A stretch of 8,612 nucleotides of DNA from Flavobacteriales bacterium (GCA_027031025.1 JALVEJ010000226.1:1-8612); one strand, 5' to 3'. Numbered from the stretch's first letter, positions 1 to 6,562 are shown. Numbers and translations: made by a program. The notes: a model not told the origin generated them from the letters alone.

Positions 1-165
1 GCTTTTGAAGCACAGCAACAAAAAGCCTTGACACCGGAACAAAAAGCCACACAACGTAAAGCCGAGCGTGAAGCGCGCAGGCAAAGGATTTTAGAAGAAC
101 GTCGCAAACGAAAAGCTCAAAAAAATAAAGAATCTGACGAAAACGATAACGAAAATAAAAATTAA
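1..165 (+). CDS. OmpH/Skp-family periplasmic chaperone, C-terminal end only (partial)
   Basis: Frame 1 is open from the first base to a TAA at 163-165, giving 54 residues of a protein whose start lies upstream of the window. The visible part has a short TPEQK-type turn, a strongly basic helix rich in K, R and E (about residues 20-45), and a disordered, acidic and Asn-rich end (KESDENDNENKN). No domain is visible. I infer an OmpH/Skp-like protein from context: it lies 29 bases before a complete OmpH gene in the same direction, and Flavobacteriia commonly carry two tandem ompH genes after bamA, the first often with a charged C-terminal extension. The short gap and lack of a promoter or terminator between the two support co-transcription. 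Any other protein with a charged helical tail would fit the visible residues, so the family call is contextual. Confidence 0.6.
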   Translation, partial: AFEAQQQKALTPEQKATQRKAEREARRQRILEERRKRKAQKNKESDENDNENKN

Positions 166-194
166 AATAAACTTAAAATTAAAAATAGAATCAT

Positions 195-698
195 ATGAGA
201 CACTTAAAACTAGCATTAGCCGCATTGTTACTTTGGATAGGAACCACCACAGCCAATGCGCAAAAAATCGCACATATCGATGTGCAAAAAATTATGACCG
301 AGATGCCCGAATTTAAAGCCGGTCAAGCCCAACTGAAAAAGTTATATGCAACTTATCAAAAAGAGTTTAAAGAGATGCAAGATGCCTATCAGGCCAAACT
401 TAAAAAGTATCAAGAAGAATCAAAAACAGTTTCTGAGCAAGAAAATCAAAAACGGGTTAAAGAGTTGATGGAAATGGAAAAAAACATAGCCAAAGCCCAA
501 CAAGATATTCAAGCCGAAGCCCAAAAGAAAGAAGCCGAATTGATGAAGCCTATTCAAGAAAAATTGTTAAAAGCCATTAAAGATGTAGCCAAAGAAAAAG
601 GCTATCAATACGTTTTTGATAGCTCAGGACCTACCAATTTGATTGTAGCTAACGGTCCGGATTTGTATGCTGATGTTAAAGCAAAATTAGGCTTTTAA
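195..698 (+). CDS. OmpH/Skp-family periplasmic outer-membrane-protein chaperone
   Basis: This 167-residue protein has the size and architecture of the Skp/OmpH family, whose trimers hold unfolded outer-membrane proteins in the periplasm on their way to the BAM complex. Residues 1-22 are a signal peptide (basic start, Leu/Ala core, ANA|Q cleavage site). The mature N-terminus KIAHIDVQKIMTEMPEFK is the typical first strand of the family. Residues about 38-125 form a long K/E/Q-rich coiled coil, the tentacle arms. The end, with YQYVFDSSG followed by DLYADVKAKLGF, is the typical C-terminal strand-and-helix cap. The ATG at 195 is chosen because it begins the signal peptide directly. There is no Shine-Dalgarno sequence, only an A-rich leader, as usual in Bacteroidota. 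It is probably the second gene of a tandem ompH pair and is closed by the terminator at 718-749. Family assignment is firm; the exact client proteins are unknown. Confidence 0.93.
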   Translation: MRHLKLALAALLLWIGTTTANAQKIAHIDVQKIMTEMPEFKAGQAQLKKLYATYQKEFKEMQDAYQAKLKKYQEESKTVSEQENQKRVKELMEMEKNIAKAQQDIQAEAQKKEAELMKPIQEKLLKAIKDVAKEKGYQYVFDSSGPTNLIVANGPDLYADVKAKLGF

Positions 699-717
699 TT
701 TTTATATTTTATTTCCT

Positions 718-749
718 AAAAAATCCCGATATTTGTCGGGATTTTTTTT
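718..749 (+). terminator. Intrinsic terminator after the ompH gene
   Basis: A perfect 12-bp inverted repeat (718-729 and 736-747, core AAATCCCGA / TCGGGATTT) encloses a 6-base loop TATTTG, and the 3' arm runs into a T tract ending at 749. It starts 20 bases after the ompH stop codon, the expected place for Rho-independent termination. The A-run at the 5' arm gives a U-run on the opposite strand too, so it could work in both directions, though no - strand gene approaches it here. It separates the ompH operon from the citrate synthase gene. Confidence 0.92.
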
Positions 750-851
750 ATAGATTGACGTTATGTAACTTTTGTATCAATTTTTTTACAATATAAAATG
801 ATTTTTGTTATTTTAGTAAAAATTTTTTAAGAAAAGAGCTTTTATTATTTG

Positions 852-859
852 TAACTTTG
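852..859 (+). promoter_or_regulatory. Putative -7 element of the citrate synthase promoter (TAACTTTG)
   Basis: TAACTTTG matches the Bacteroidota primary-sigma -7 consensus TAnnTTTG exactly. It lies in a very AT-rich stretch after the ompH terminator and 18 bases before the ATG at 878, so the transcript would start near 864-866 with a leader of roughly a dozen bases. No good -33 TTG exists at the usual 17-23 base distance; the region there is AATTTTTTAA followed by GAAAAGAG. The promoter therefore depends mainly on its -7 box or on an activator. The very short leader supports a start at 878 or 884. Confidence 0.6.
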
Positions 860-877
860 ATAAAAATTTAAAATCTT

Positions 878-2194
878 ATGTATATGAAGTGCTTAAAAGA
901 AAAATTATATAAAAAAATTGAAGCCCATCGTCCCAGAACCAGACGTTTGGCTAAGGAATATGGCGATGTGGTTGTCGATCAAGTCCGTGCCGGACAAATT
1001 ATTGGCGGCATGCGGGGTATTAAGAGTTTAATTTCGGATATCTCCTATCTGGACCCTTACGAAGGTATCCGGTATAGAGGTTATACCCTTCCTGAGGTTT
1101 TTGAAAAGTTGCCCAAACCTGAAGGTGCCGAGATGCCTTATGTTGAAGGCTTGTATTACTTATTGTTAACTGGTGATATTCCAAGCAAAGCGCAAGTAGA
1201 AGCCTTGATTATGGACATGAATAACCGTCGTATCATCCCTAAATATGTTTGGGATGTCATTGATTCTTTCCCCAGCGAAAGTCACCCGATGGCTATTTTA
1301 TCAGCTGCAGTGATGAGTTTGGAACGTGAGTCGTTATTTAATGTTAAATACCGTCAAGGGCTCAATAAATTGGATTATTGGGACCCGACTTATGAAGATG
1401 CGACGAATTTACTGGCAAAAATTCCATTAATCGGTGCTTATATTTATAATAAACTTTACAATCCGGAAGGCGGTCACCGCTATCCTGATCCTACTTTGGA
1501 CTTAGGAGCTAACTTTGCTTATATGATGGGTAAAGACAAACCTTATGACGATGTGTCCAGAATGTATTTTATCATCCACGCCGACCACGAAGCCGGTAAT
1601 GTAAGCGCCCATACAGGCCATTTGATTGCCAGCTCGTTATCTGATGTATATTATGCCATCTCCGGTATGATTAACGGCTTAGCCGGACCATTACACGGCT
1701 TAGCCAATCAAGAAGTGTTGCGTTGGTTGCAAAAATTGTATGAAAAATACGGCGACCAAGTTCCTGATAAAAAAGAATTGGAAAAATATGTATGGGATAC
1801 TTTAAACAGTGGGCAAGTTATTCCGGGTTACGGACATGCCGTATTGCGTAAAACCGACCCAAGATATACGGTTCAACGAGAATTTTGCTTAACGCACATG
1901 CCGGATGATCCTTTATTTAAATATGTCTCGGCATTATACGAAGTGGTTCCGGGTATTTTAAAAGAGCATGGTAAAGCCAAAAATCCTTGGCCTAATGTTG
2001 ATGCGCAATCAGGTGTGGTTCAATGGCATTACGGCGTTAAAGAATATGATTTTTATACCGTATTATTCTCCATAGGGCGTTCCATTGGAGTGTTGTCTAA
2101 TATTATTTGGGACAGAGCCTTAGGTTATCCGATTGAAAGACCAAAATCTGTCACCACCGATATGTTGGAAGAAATGGTCGGTATCAAAGAATAA
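878..2194 (+). CDS. gltA: Citrate synthase, mitochondrial-like (Si) type
   Basis: Condenses acetyl-CoA with oxaloacetate to citrate, the entry step of the TCA cycle, in the cytoplasm. The 438-residue sequence aligns by eye with animal mitochondrial citrate synthase, not with the common bacterial hexameric form. The blocks GGMRGIKSL (about 43-51), HADHEAGNVSAHTGHL (234-249), MNGLAGPLHGLANQE-like (about 263-278), PGYGHAVLRKTDPRY (316-330) and GKAKNPWPNVDAQSG (364-378) are all present. Catalytic residues are intact: H273, H320 and D375, with oxaloacetate/citrate ligands H237, R329, R401 and R421, nearly the same numbering as mature pig enzyme. No mitochondrial transit peptide precedes the domain; the N-terminus is a basic helix. 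The start at 878 fits the promoter, but ATG at 884 (residue 3) is equally possible. It is transcribed alone, between the terminator at 718-749 and the hairpin at 2222-2242. The symbol follows bacterial custom; the protein is not the E. coli GltA type. Confidence 0.96.
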   Translation: MYMKCLKEKLYKKIEAHRPRTRRLAKEYGDVVVDQVRAGQIIGGMRGIKSLISDISYLDPYEGIRYRGYTLPEVFEKLPKPEGAEMPYVEGLYYLLLTGDIPSKAQVEALIMDMNNRRIIPKYVWDVIDSFPSESHPMAILSAAVMSLERESLFNVKYRQGLNKLDYWDPTYEDATNLLAKIPLIGAYIYNKLYNPEGGHRYPDPTLDLGANFAYMMGKDKPYDDVSRMYFIIHADHEAGNVSAHTGHLIASSLSDVYYAISGMINGLAGPLHGLANQEVLRWLQKLYEKYGDQVPDKKELEKYVWDTLNSGQVIPGYGHAVLRKTDPRYTVQREFCLTHMPDDPLFKYVSALYEVVPGILKEHGKAKNPWPNVDAQSGVVQWHYGVKEYDFYTVLFSIGRSIGVLSNIIWDRALGYPIERPKSVTTDMLEEMVGIKE

Positions 2195-2221
2195 GTTTTT
2201 AAACTTTGTTGATTATAAATA

Positions 2222-2242
2222 GGGGCGCTCATTGAGCGCCCC
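2222..2242. terminator. GC-rich hairpin between convergent genes, probable shared terminator
   Basis: GGGGCGCTC (2222-2230) and GAGCGCCCC (2234-2242) form a perfect 9-bp stem with a 3-base loop ATT. It lies 27 bases after the citrate synthase stop and 22 bases beyond the stop of the - strand gene that ends at 2265, exactly between two convergent genes. The stem is the most GC-rich element of the neighbourhood. The T tract is poor on both strands: GAATTGTT follows on +, and TATTTATAATC follows on -. It may therefore act as a weak bidirectional terminator or as a 3'-end stabiliser and not as a classical intrinsic terminator. Confidence 0.7.
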
Positions 2243-2244
2243 GA

Positions 2245-2273
2245 ATTGTTAAGGAAAGTCATTGTTAAGGAAA
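2245..2273. repeat. Short tandem duplication at the 3' end of the - strand gene
   Basis: ATTGTTAAGGAAA occurs at 2245-2257 and again at 2261-2273, identical over 13 bases with a period of 16. The right copy contains the - strand stop codon (TTA at 2265-2267 on +). Because 16 is not a multiple of three, the left copy is out of frame and lies in the untranslated region between the stop codon and the hairpin at 2222-2242. It looks like a small slippage or duplication event. Confidence 0.75.
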
Positions 2274-3863
2274 AATAATTTTGAAAAACTTGATATATAA
2301 ATGGTCTTTCGCCGGTATAATAGCAGTTTTAGGCGCTATCATAATACCTTCTATGGGCATAAATCGAAATTTTTTGCGTTTAGGCTGATATAATACCGAT
2401 TTTTGAACTGCCCCGAAACTTGAAATTGTTACCAAGTTCAAGTTTTTCTGTTCGCTGCCTTGCAAATAAAAAGGTTTGTTTTTTGAAGTTTTTTCTAAAG
2501 GCGAATCCGTAAACAAAAGATATTCGGTTCCGTTTAAATAAGTTCCAAAAAAGGAGTGTAAAGCCAAGCGCGGTTTGACAATTTGTTTTTTATAAATCTT
2601 TTTGGCCCAAATAATATCTCCGTTTTGTCTTACTTTTATACTAAACAAATTGCCGGCAATTTCGCGTATAGCTGCTTCCCGGTCTTCTTTTTTCATCATT
2701 TGTGGCACATACAAATCTTCTGCATTGACGATTAAATCGCCATTAGGCAATACAAAACTTTGTCGTGTCACCATGCTATGATTTTTAGTCTTTTTTAAAC
2801 CTTTGCGACTGCCAACCGAGACTAAGGCTTGCTTAAATTTTTGATAAGAACTGTTGATTAAGCTTAATTCTTTGGTCAAATTAAGTCGGTAAAAACCGTC
2901 AATATTGTTTAAATCCAAATAACGATCACGGTAAAACCCAAAGACGGACAAATTTTTATCTATAAGGATATGCAGTTTTTCCATAACCTTTTCCGGTTTT
3001 ATTTTGTATGTTGACACCTTATCTTTTGTAATATGATAAACTTTAAAATGCTGCGTATTATCCGTGTTCAGAAGTCGTCTTTTTTTCAGTGGGTCATTTC
3101 GATATATTTGAGTGGCTAAATACACATCGCCGTTGGTGTCATCTACTTGTAAATCGTTGATATAAAACAGTTTGCTTGCAACCGGAAAACTGATTTTTTG
3201 TTTGAAAACCGGTTCAAATTCTCGATTAAAAACTTGAATATGATATAATGCCGGATGTGCTTTTAAATCTCTGTAAACAATCGTAAAAAAGCGGTTGTTT
3301 TTTGAAAAACGGATAAATATTTTAGGATTAAAAAAGTTGACATCGCTGTAAAATTCCAATTTTTGATAATACAATGAACCCGGATTGACAAATAAATTGA
3401 CTTCATTTTTAGGATAAACAAAGTCAATATGGAAAAATTCTTTGCTTGATATGGTGCCGTTTTGGATGTCGCCATAAATTTTTTTAAAACTGTAATATCT
3501 TTTGCGCAGATTTTGTTCCATATTGATAAGATACAAATGTTGTTTGTGCACAAAAGCGCCTTTAATGGTTCCTTTTATACTCCCTTTATTTAATTTGAAA
3601 GTTTTGGTTTTGAGCAGATTCAAGTTTTGGTCATAATGCGTAGCATAAGCTTCGGAGACTAGCGGATTGACCAAAAAACCGCTTCGCTTGGAGCTGATGG
3701 TAATAAATCCGCCGTTTTCATCGGGCAAAATATAATCGTTTTGAACCCGGGCGGTTGTCATTTTATAAACTTTACTTTCTTTGATTTGAATATCTTTTGT
3801 TTGCGCAAATGCAAAAGTCGTCAATAAAAACGACACTACAAGAATCGTTTGTTTCATAGTCAT
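2265..3863 (-). CDS. Large secreted protein of unknown function, probably beta-rich
   Basis: I do not recognise a named family with confidence. The 532-residue product begins with a signal peptide (core about residues 6-18, cleavage FAFA|QTKD after residue 20), so it is exported. The start at 3863 has a second in-frame ATG at 3857 (residue 3) that gives a more standard MKQTILVVSFLL signal; either is possible. The mature part lacks membrane segments and Cys pairs. It consists of alternating short strands with recurring pieces such as ENGGFITI, NGDVYLATQIY, LSVFGFYRDRY, NGDLIVNAEDLY, NGDIIWAKKIY and GAVQKSVLY. This pattern resembles the long beta-propeller-like secreted proteins frequent in Bacteroidota, with gain of one blade per 50-70 residues. 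No catalytic motif is visible, and there is no obvious type IX sorting domain at the end (FFKIIFP). It starts 17 bases after the DUF4230-like gene and is probably co-transcribed with it. Confidence 0.8.
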   Translation of the reverse strand: MTMKQTILVVSFLLTTFAFAQTKDIQIKESKVYKMTTARVQNDYILPDENGGFITISSKRSGFLVNPLVSEAYATHYDQNLNLLKTKTFKLNKGSIKGTIKGAFVHKQHLYLINMEQNLRKRYYSFKKIYGDIQNGTISSKEFFHIDFVYPKNEVNLFVNPGSLYYQKLEFYSDVNFFNPKIFIRFSKNNRFFTIVYRDLKAHPALYHIQVFNREFEPVFKQKISFPVASKLFYINDLQVDDTNGDVYLATQIYRNDPLKKRRLLNTDNTQHFKVYHITKDKVSTYKIKPEKVMEKLHILIDKNLSVFGFYRDRYLDLNNIDGFYRLNLTKELSLINSSYQKFKQALVSVGSRKGLKKTKNHSMVTRQSFVLPNGDLIVNAEDLYVPQMMKKEDREAAIREIAGNLFSIKVRQNGDIIWAKKIYKKQIVKPRLALHSFFGTYLNGTEYLLFTDSPLEKTSKNKPFYLQGSEQKNLNLVTISSFGAVQKSVLYQPKRKKFRFMPIEGIMIAPKTAIIPAKDHLYIKFFKIIFP

Positions 3864-3880
3864 GTTTGTTTGTGTTGTAT

Positions 3881-4696
3881 TTAAGATTGGAGTTGTTTAT
3901 GTAGGATCGGATCTTCAAAATAGGATTCAATAGGTTGAAAATCAGCAGAACTTTCTTCTATAAAATGTATGTCATAGTCAGCGCGGTTAAGGAGAATACG
4001 CATCGTGTTTTCCACTTGCTGATATAGCGGTTTAATAAGCCATTGAATTTCTTCGGGACCTTGTTTGATTTCATTATAAAGTGCTTTGCGTTTTTCTTCC
4101 ATTTTTTGATTAAGTAATTCTTGGTAGCGCTCGGATTTTTTCCAGTAATTGCCCAAATTTAACGGGCGTTTTCGGTGTTCCATCATTTCGGCTATTTTCC
4201 ATTCATGATTAACTTCCGAAAAAGATAGAAATTTCGGATGCAAACCGGCAATATAAATGCGTTTGTTTTGGTGGTCAATTTGTACTTTTAAATCTTTAAG
4301 ATTGACGCCGTATTTGGCTGTTAAATGTATTTGTAAAGCTCCGATAAAATGCAAATCTCGGTCATCTTCAATAAATTTTTCGTTCCAAGTCCGGGTAAAA
4401 TTGGTATCGATTTCCATCAATCCGACTTCCAAAATGTTTTTCATCCCGATAACATTGAGTTTCCGGTTTTTAAGTTCGGCTATTTCTTTTTTTTGATTAT
4501 CGAGTTCTTGTTTGAGTTGTTTGATTTCACCAGATTTTTCCGGTTGTAATTTGACATACAAATACATCAAAACGGCACCAACTAACATGCTGATACCAAA
4601 TTGGTTAAGTCGTGACAATAAAGCCAAAAATCCGACTAACAAAACCAAGAAGAAAATGATTTCCTTTTTGTATTTTTTCCAAATGAATTTAAACAT
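3881..4696 (-). CDS. Membrane-anchored DUF4230-like protein of unknown function
   Basis: This 271-residue protein begins with a short basic segment (MFKFIWKKYKKE), then two hydrophobic helices at about residues 12-28 and 33-49 separated by a short polar turn. A K/E-rich coiled coil follows at about 56-79. The remainder, about 85-240, has the shape of DUF4230 proteins: paired strands (LHFIGALQIHLTAKYGVNLKDLKVQIDHQNKRIYIAGLHPKFLSF) and then long charged helices (ERYQELLNQKMEEKRKALYNEI and the EIQWLIKPLYQQVENTMRILL segment). In that family a membrane anchor carries a soluble domain; no biochemical role is established. The DUF4230 call is from overall pattern and is tentative. Both membrane helices are close together, so the large domain probably faces the cytoplasm, but topology is not determined. 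I found no TAnnTTTG promoter in the 260 bases upstream. The downstream neighbour, 17 bases away, encodes a secreted protein, suggesting a joint envelope function. Confidence 0.82.
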   Translation of the reverse strand: MFKFIWKKYKKEIIFFLVLLVGFLALLSRLNQFGISMLVGAVLMYLYVKLQPEKSGEIKQLKQELDNQKKEIAELKNRKLNVIGMKNILEVGLMEIDTNFTRTWNEKFIEDDRDLHFIGALQIHLTAKYGVNLKDLKVQIDHQNKRIYIAGLHPKFLSFSEVNHEWKIAEMMEHRKRPLNLGNYWKKSERYQELLNQKMEEKRKALYNEIKQGPEEIQWLIKPLYQQVENTMRILLNRADYDIHFIEESSADFQPIESYFEDPILHKQLQS

Positions 4697-4956
4697 AGGT
4701 TTGATTATGAAATGTGGTTCGTTTTTTCATTCAGCTCTAACAGATTTTGAAAACCTGTCAGACCTTTATTTTTTCCGACCTAGTAGGGTTTTACTAACCT
4801 GCTAGGTCTAAATAAAAATCCGCTCCTTTAAACATATTAATTGGATATATGGTATTTTCAAGCTTGTTTTCTTGTTTTAACCTAAAATCCGCTTCCTACT
4901 AATTTAACTGCCCCTTGGTCCTATATAATCACTTTACAATATCTATGCCGTTTTTT
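4697..4956. other. Intergenic region of 260 bases without a gene
   Basis: This is the longest non-coding stretch of the window, between the exonuclease stop (4957) and the start of the DUF4230-like gene (4696), both on the - strand. It holds the palindrome pair at 4738-4808 and a short direct repeat, AAAATCCGCT at 4815-4824 and 4884-4893, followed in both cases by a CCT-containing stretch. No open frame beyond a few dozen codons looks coding, and no TAnnTTTG promoter element was found on the - strand to serve the DUF4230-like gene. It may still contain that gene's promoter in a form I cannot recognise. Confidence 0.7.
4738..4808. repeat. Pair of degenerate palindromes, probable remnant of a dispersed intergenic repeat
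   Basis: Two imperfect inverted repeats lie side by side. The first, 4738-4760, is centred on CAGATTTTGAAAACCTG, with 8-base arms differing at one position. The second has arms GACCTAGTAGG (4777-4787) and CCTGCTAGGTC (4798-4808), 11 bases with one mismatch that would be a G-U pair in RNA. The two share related outer ends (ACCTGTCAGACC and ACCTGCTAGGTC), so they look like diverged copies of one unit. Palindromes built on CCTGNNAGGT-like arms with T/A-rich centres are common between genes in Flavobacteriia genomes, from memory. Neither is followed by a T tract on the - strand, so they are poor terminators for the exonuclease gene upstream. Confidence 0.65.
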
Positions 4957-5772
4957 CTATTCCGGGTTAAATTTGTTTTTTAAAGCTTCCAGTTGTGCTT
5001 GTTCGTGGCGCAATTTCATACGTTCATAAACATTTTGAATAATTTTTTTTGTATAAAGCGGAAAGTCAGCTTTCATAATCCAGCCGTAATATCCGGGATC
5101 TTTTTGTAAGACCTCTTCAACTTTTTGTCCTTTATATTTACCAAAATTAATGATTTCTTCATTTTTGTCGTTGTAAATGATGCGTCCTTGAAAATCGGCG
5201 GCTTTAAAGTAAGAGCTAAACTTGCTTAAAGCCTCCATATCTTTGGGTAAGTCTTCATATTTTTGCAGTTGTGCTTTAAAGATTTCGTAAGTGGCTTTGG
5301 TATCTGCTTCGGCAGAATGCGCATCGGTTAAGTCGCCATCACAATAAAACTTATAGGCGGCGGTCAGATTGCGCGGTTCCATTTTGTGAAAAATATTTTG
5401 AATATCAATCAAATTGTTGGTTTTCAAATCAAAATCAATACCGGCGCGTAATAATTCTTCTGCCAAAAGCGGCACATCAAAGCGGTTAGAGTTAAAACCG
5501 GCTAAGTCGGCATCGTGAATTAAGTCAAAAATATCTTGTGAAATTTCTTTAAAAGTCGGGGCATTGGCAACATCTTCGTCATAAATACCGTGTACCTTGG
5601 AAGCTTGTTCGGGAATTGGCATCTCCGGATTGACCCGCCAAGTTTTAACAATTTCGGTGCCGTCAGGTTCTACACGAATAATGGCTATTTCTACAATCCG
5701 GTCTTTGGCGGTATTGATGCCGGTAGTTTCCAGGTCAAAGAAGCAAATAGGTTTGGTTAGTTGTAAACTCAT
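4957..5772 (-). CDS. DEDDh 3'-5' exonuclease with ExoX-like C-terminal domain
   Basis: A 271-residue cytoplasmic nuclease of the DnaQ/Pol III epsilon superfamily, which removes 3' nucleotides from DNA (or RNA) using two metal ions. Motif Exo I is FFDLETTGIN with D13 and E15. Exo II is GFNSNRFDVPLL with D99. Exo III is HSAEADTKATYEIF with H152 and D157, which gives the complete DEDDh set. The VHGIYDEDVANAPTF segment (about 60-74) is the usual DnaQ insert. A second module at about 206-240, INFGKYKGQKVEEVLQKDPGYYGWI, matches the small C-terminal domain seen in exodeoxyribonuclease X-like proteins. There is no polymerase or GIY-YIG domain, so it is a stand-alone exonuclease. It could be the proofreading subunit or a repair enzyme; the ExoX-like tail favours repair or turnover. 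Its ATG directly follows the TAA of the DUF4294 gene (TAAATG), so translation is probably coupled to it. Confidence 0.93.
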   Translation of the reverse strand: MSLQLTKPICFFDLETTGINTAKDRIVEIAIIRVEPDGTEIVKTWRVNPEMPIPEQASKVHGIYDEDVANAPTFKEISQDIFDLIHDADLAGFNSNRFDVPLLAEELLRAGIDFDLKTNNLIDIQNIFHKMEPRNLTAAYKFYCDGDLTDAHSAEADTKATYEIFKAQLQKYEDLPKDMEALSKFSSYFKAADFQGRIIYNDKNEEIINFGKYKGQKVEEVLQKDPGYYGWIMKADFPLYTKKIIQNVYERMKLRHEQAQLEALKNKFNPE

Positions 5773-6531
5773 TTATTTTGTTTTTTTATTAGATATGGTC
5801 GGTTTGGTTTTCCATATGGGTACAAAACCTTTCTTGTTTTTCTTTTGTAAAAATTGGTTAAAGGGCGGTGGCGCCCATTTATTTTGCAAATCTATAAATT
5901 TATATCCCAATTTGTTGGGTTGTGGTTCTAAAATTTCGTTGAGAAAAGCTTTTTGTAAAATGTATTCAATCCAATAATCTTCTTTATTGTTAAACGGATC
6001 AAACTTGGCTTTTAAATCAATATTGTAAAGTTTGGCCATATTTTGATACCAAAAAGCAGTCCAACCGCTTTTGTATTTTTTTAAAAATTCATAGACTGTT
6101 TGTCCGGTTTGGCGATGAAACAGTTTAGACAAAATGCGACCTTCGCTTTGGGTCAAATTTTTGAGTTTGGGTTCAAATTCCTTTTTAATCCAACGCTTTA
6201 CGATGCGCATATAACGTTTGCGTTGACTTTTGGTCATTTTAGCCAGACGTTTATCCAGTTTTTCGATATTTTCTCCCGATAACTTGGCAAACGGATAAAC
6301 TTTATACACTTTTCGACGAATCCACCAATAGCGTTTTAATTCGCGATAGTTGTTAAAGTGCATTTTGGGTAAAATAACAACCGGTGATAATTCAAAAACA
6401 GGAATAGAATCCTTTGCCGGATACAATAAGATATTATCCGGATTAAGCCTGAGGCTGTCCTGTTGTGCCTTACTTTCGGGCAGCCTTATAAAAAACAGGA
6501 TGAAAAATAAGATGTATAGGCGTAATTTCAT
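5773..6531 (-). CDS. Exported DUF4294 family protein
   Basis: The 252-residue product starts best at the ATG at 6529-6531, because this gives a proper signal peptide (MKLRLYILFFILFFIRLPESKA|QQ, cut after residue 22). A longer frame reaches a TTG at 6595-6597 but would bury the signal and overlap the promoter. The body shows the DUF4294 pattern of Bacteroidota: DSIPVFELSPVVILPKMHFNN (41-61), RELKRYWWIRRKVYKVYPFAKLSGENIEKLDKRLAKM (63-99), a basic helix KSQRKRYMRIVKRWIKKEFEPKLKNLT, and SEGRILSKLFHRQTGQTVYEFLKKYKSGWTAFWYQNMAKLYNIDLKAKFDP (129-179). The family has no established activity. The many conserved basic and aromatic residues suggest a binding role in the periplasm, which is inference only. 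The last 50 residues are Lys-rich and probably flexible. It is the first gene of a unit with the exonuclease and is divergent from an M23 endopeptidase gene. Confidence 0.88.
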   Translation of the reverse strand: MKLRLYILFFILFFIRLPESKAQQDSLRLNPDNILLYPAKDSIPVFELSPVVILPKMHFNNYRELKRYWWIRRKVYKVYPFAKLSGENIEKLDKRLAKMTKSQRKRYMRIVKRWIKKEFEPKLKNLTQSEGRILSKLFHRQTGQTVYEFLKKYKSGWTAFWYQNMAKLYNIDLKAKFDPFNNKEDYWIEYILQKAFLNEILEPQPNKLGYKFIDLQNKWAPPPFNQFLQKKNKKGFVPIWKTKPTISNKKTK

Positions 6532-6562
6532 TATGTTTGGCACTAAACTTGATATTTTTGCA

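Noticed and set aside
91..273. 60-codon - strand open frame across the junction of the two OmpH genes
   Set aside because: It is almost entirely hydrophobic because it is antisense to Lys/Glu-rich codons, and it overlaps both real genes.
755..774. TTG at 755-757 with TAACTTTTG at 766-774 considered as an upstream citrate synthase promoter
   Set aside because: The -7-like box has one base too many between TA and TTTG, and only 8 bases separate it from the TTG. The exact box at 852-859 is a better candidate.
3263..3553. 96-codon open frame on the - strand inside the large secreted-protein gene
   Set aside because: It is fully contained in the 532-residue gene in another frame, has no start context, and its composition looks like a frame shadow.
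4257..4805. Several + strand open frames opposite the DUF4230-like gene and into the intergenic region
   Set aside because: They are antisense to a well-supported gene, rich in Phe, Ser and Lys as expected for antisense of K/E-rich coding sequence, and have no family features. One runs through the palindromic repeats.
4777..4808. Palindrome considered as terminator of the exonuclease transcript
   Set aside because: It lies about 150 bases past the stop codon, and on the - strand it is followed by an A-rich run, not a T tract.
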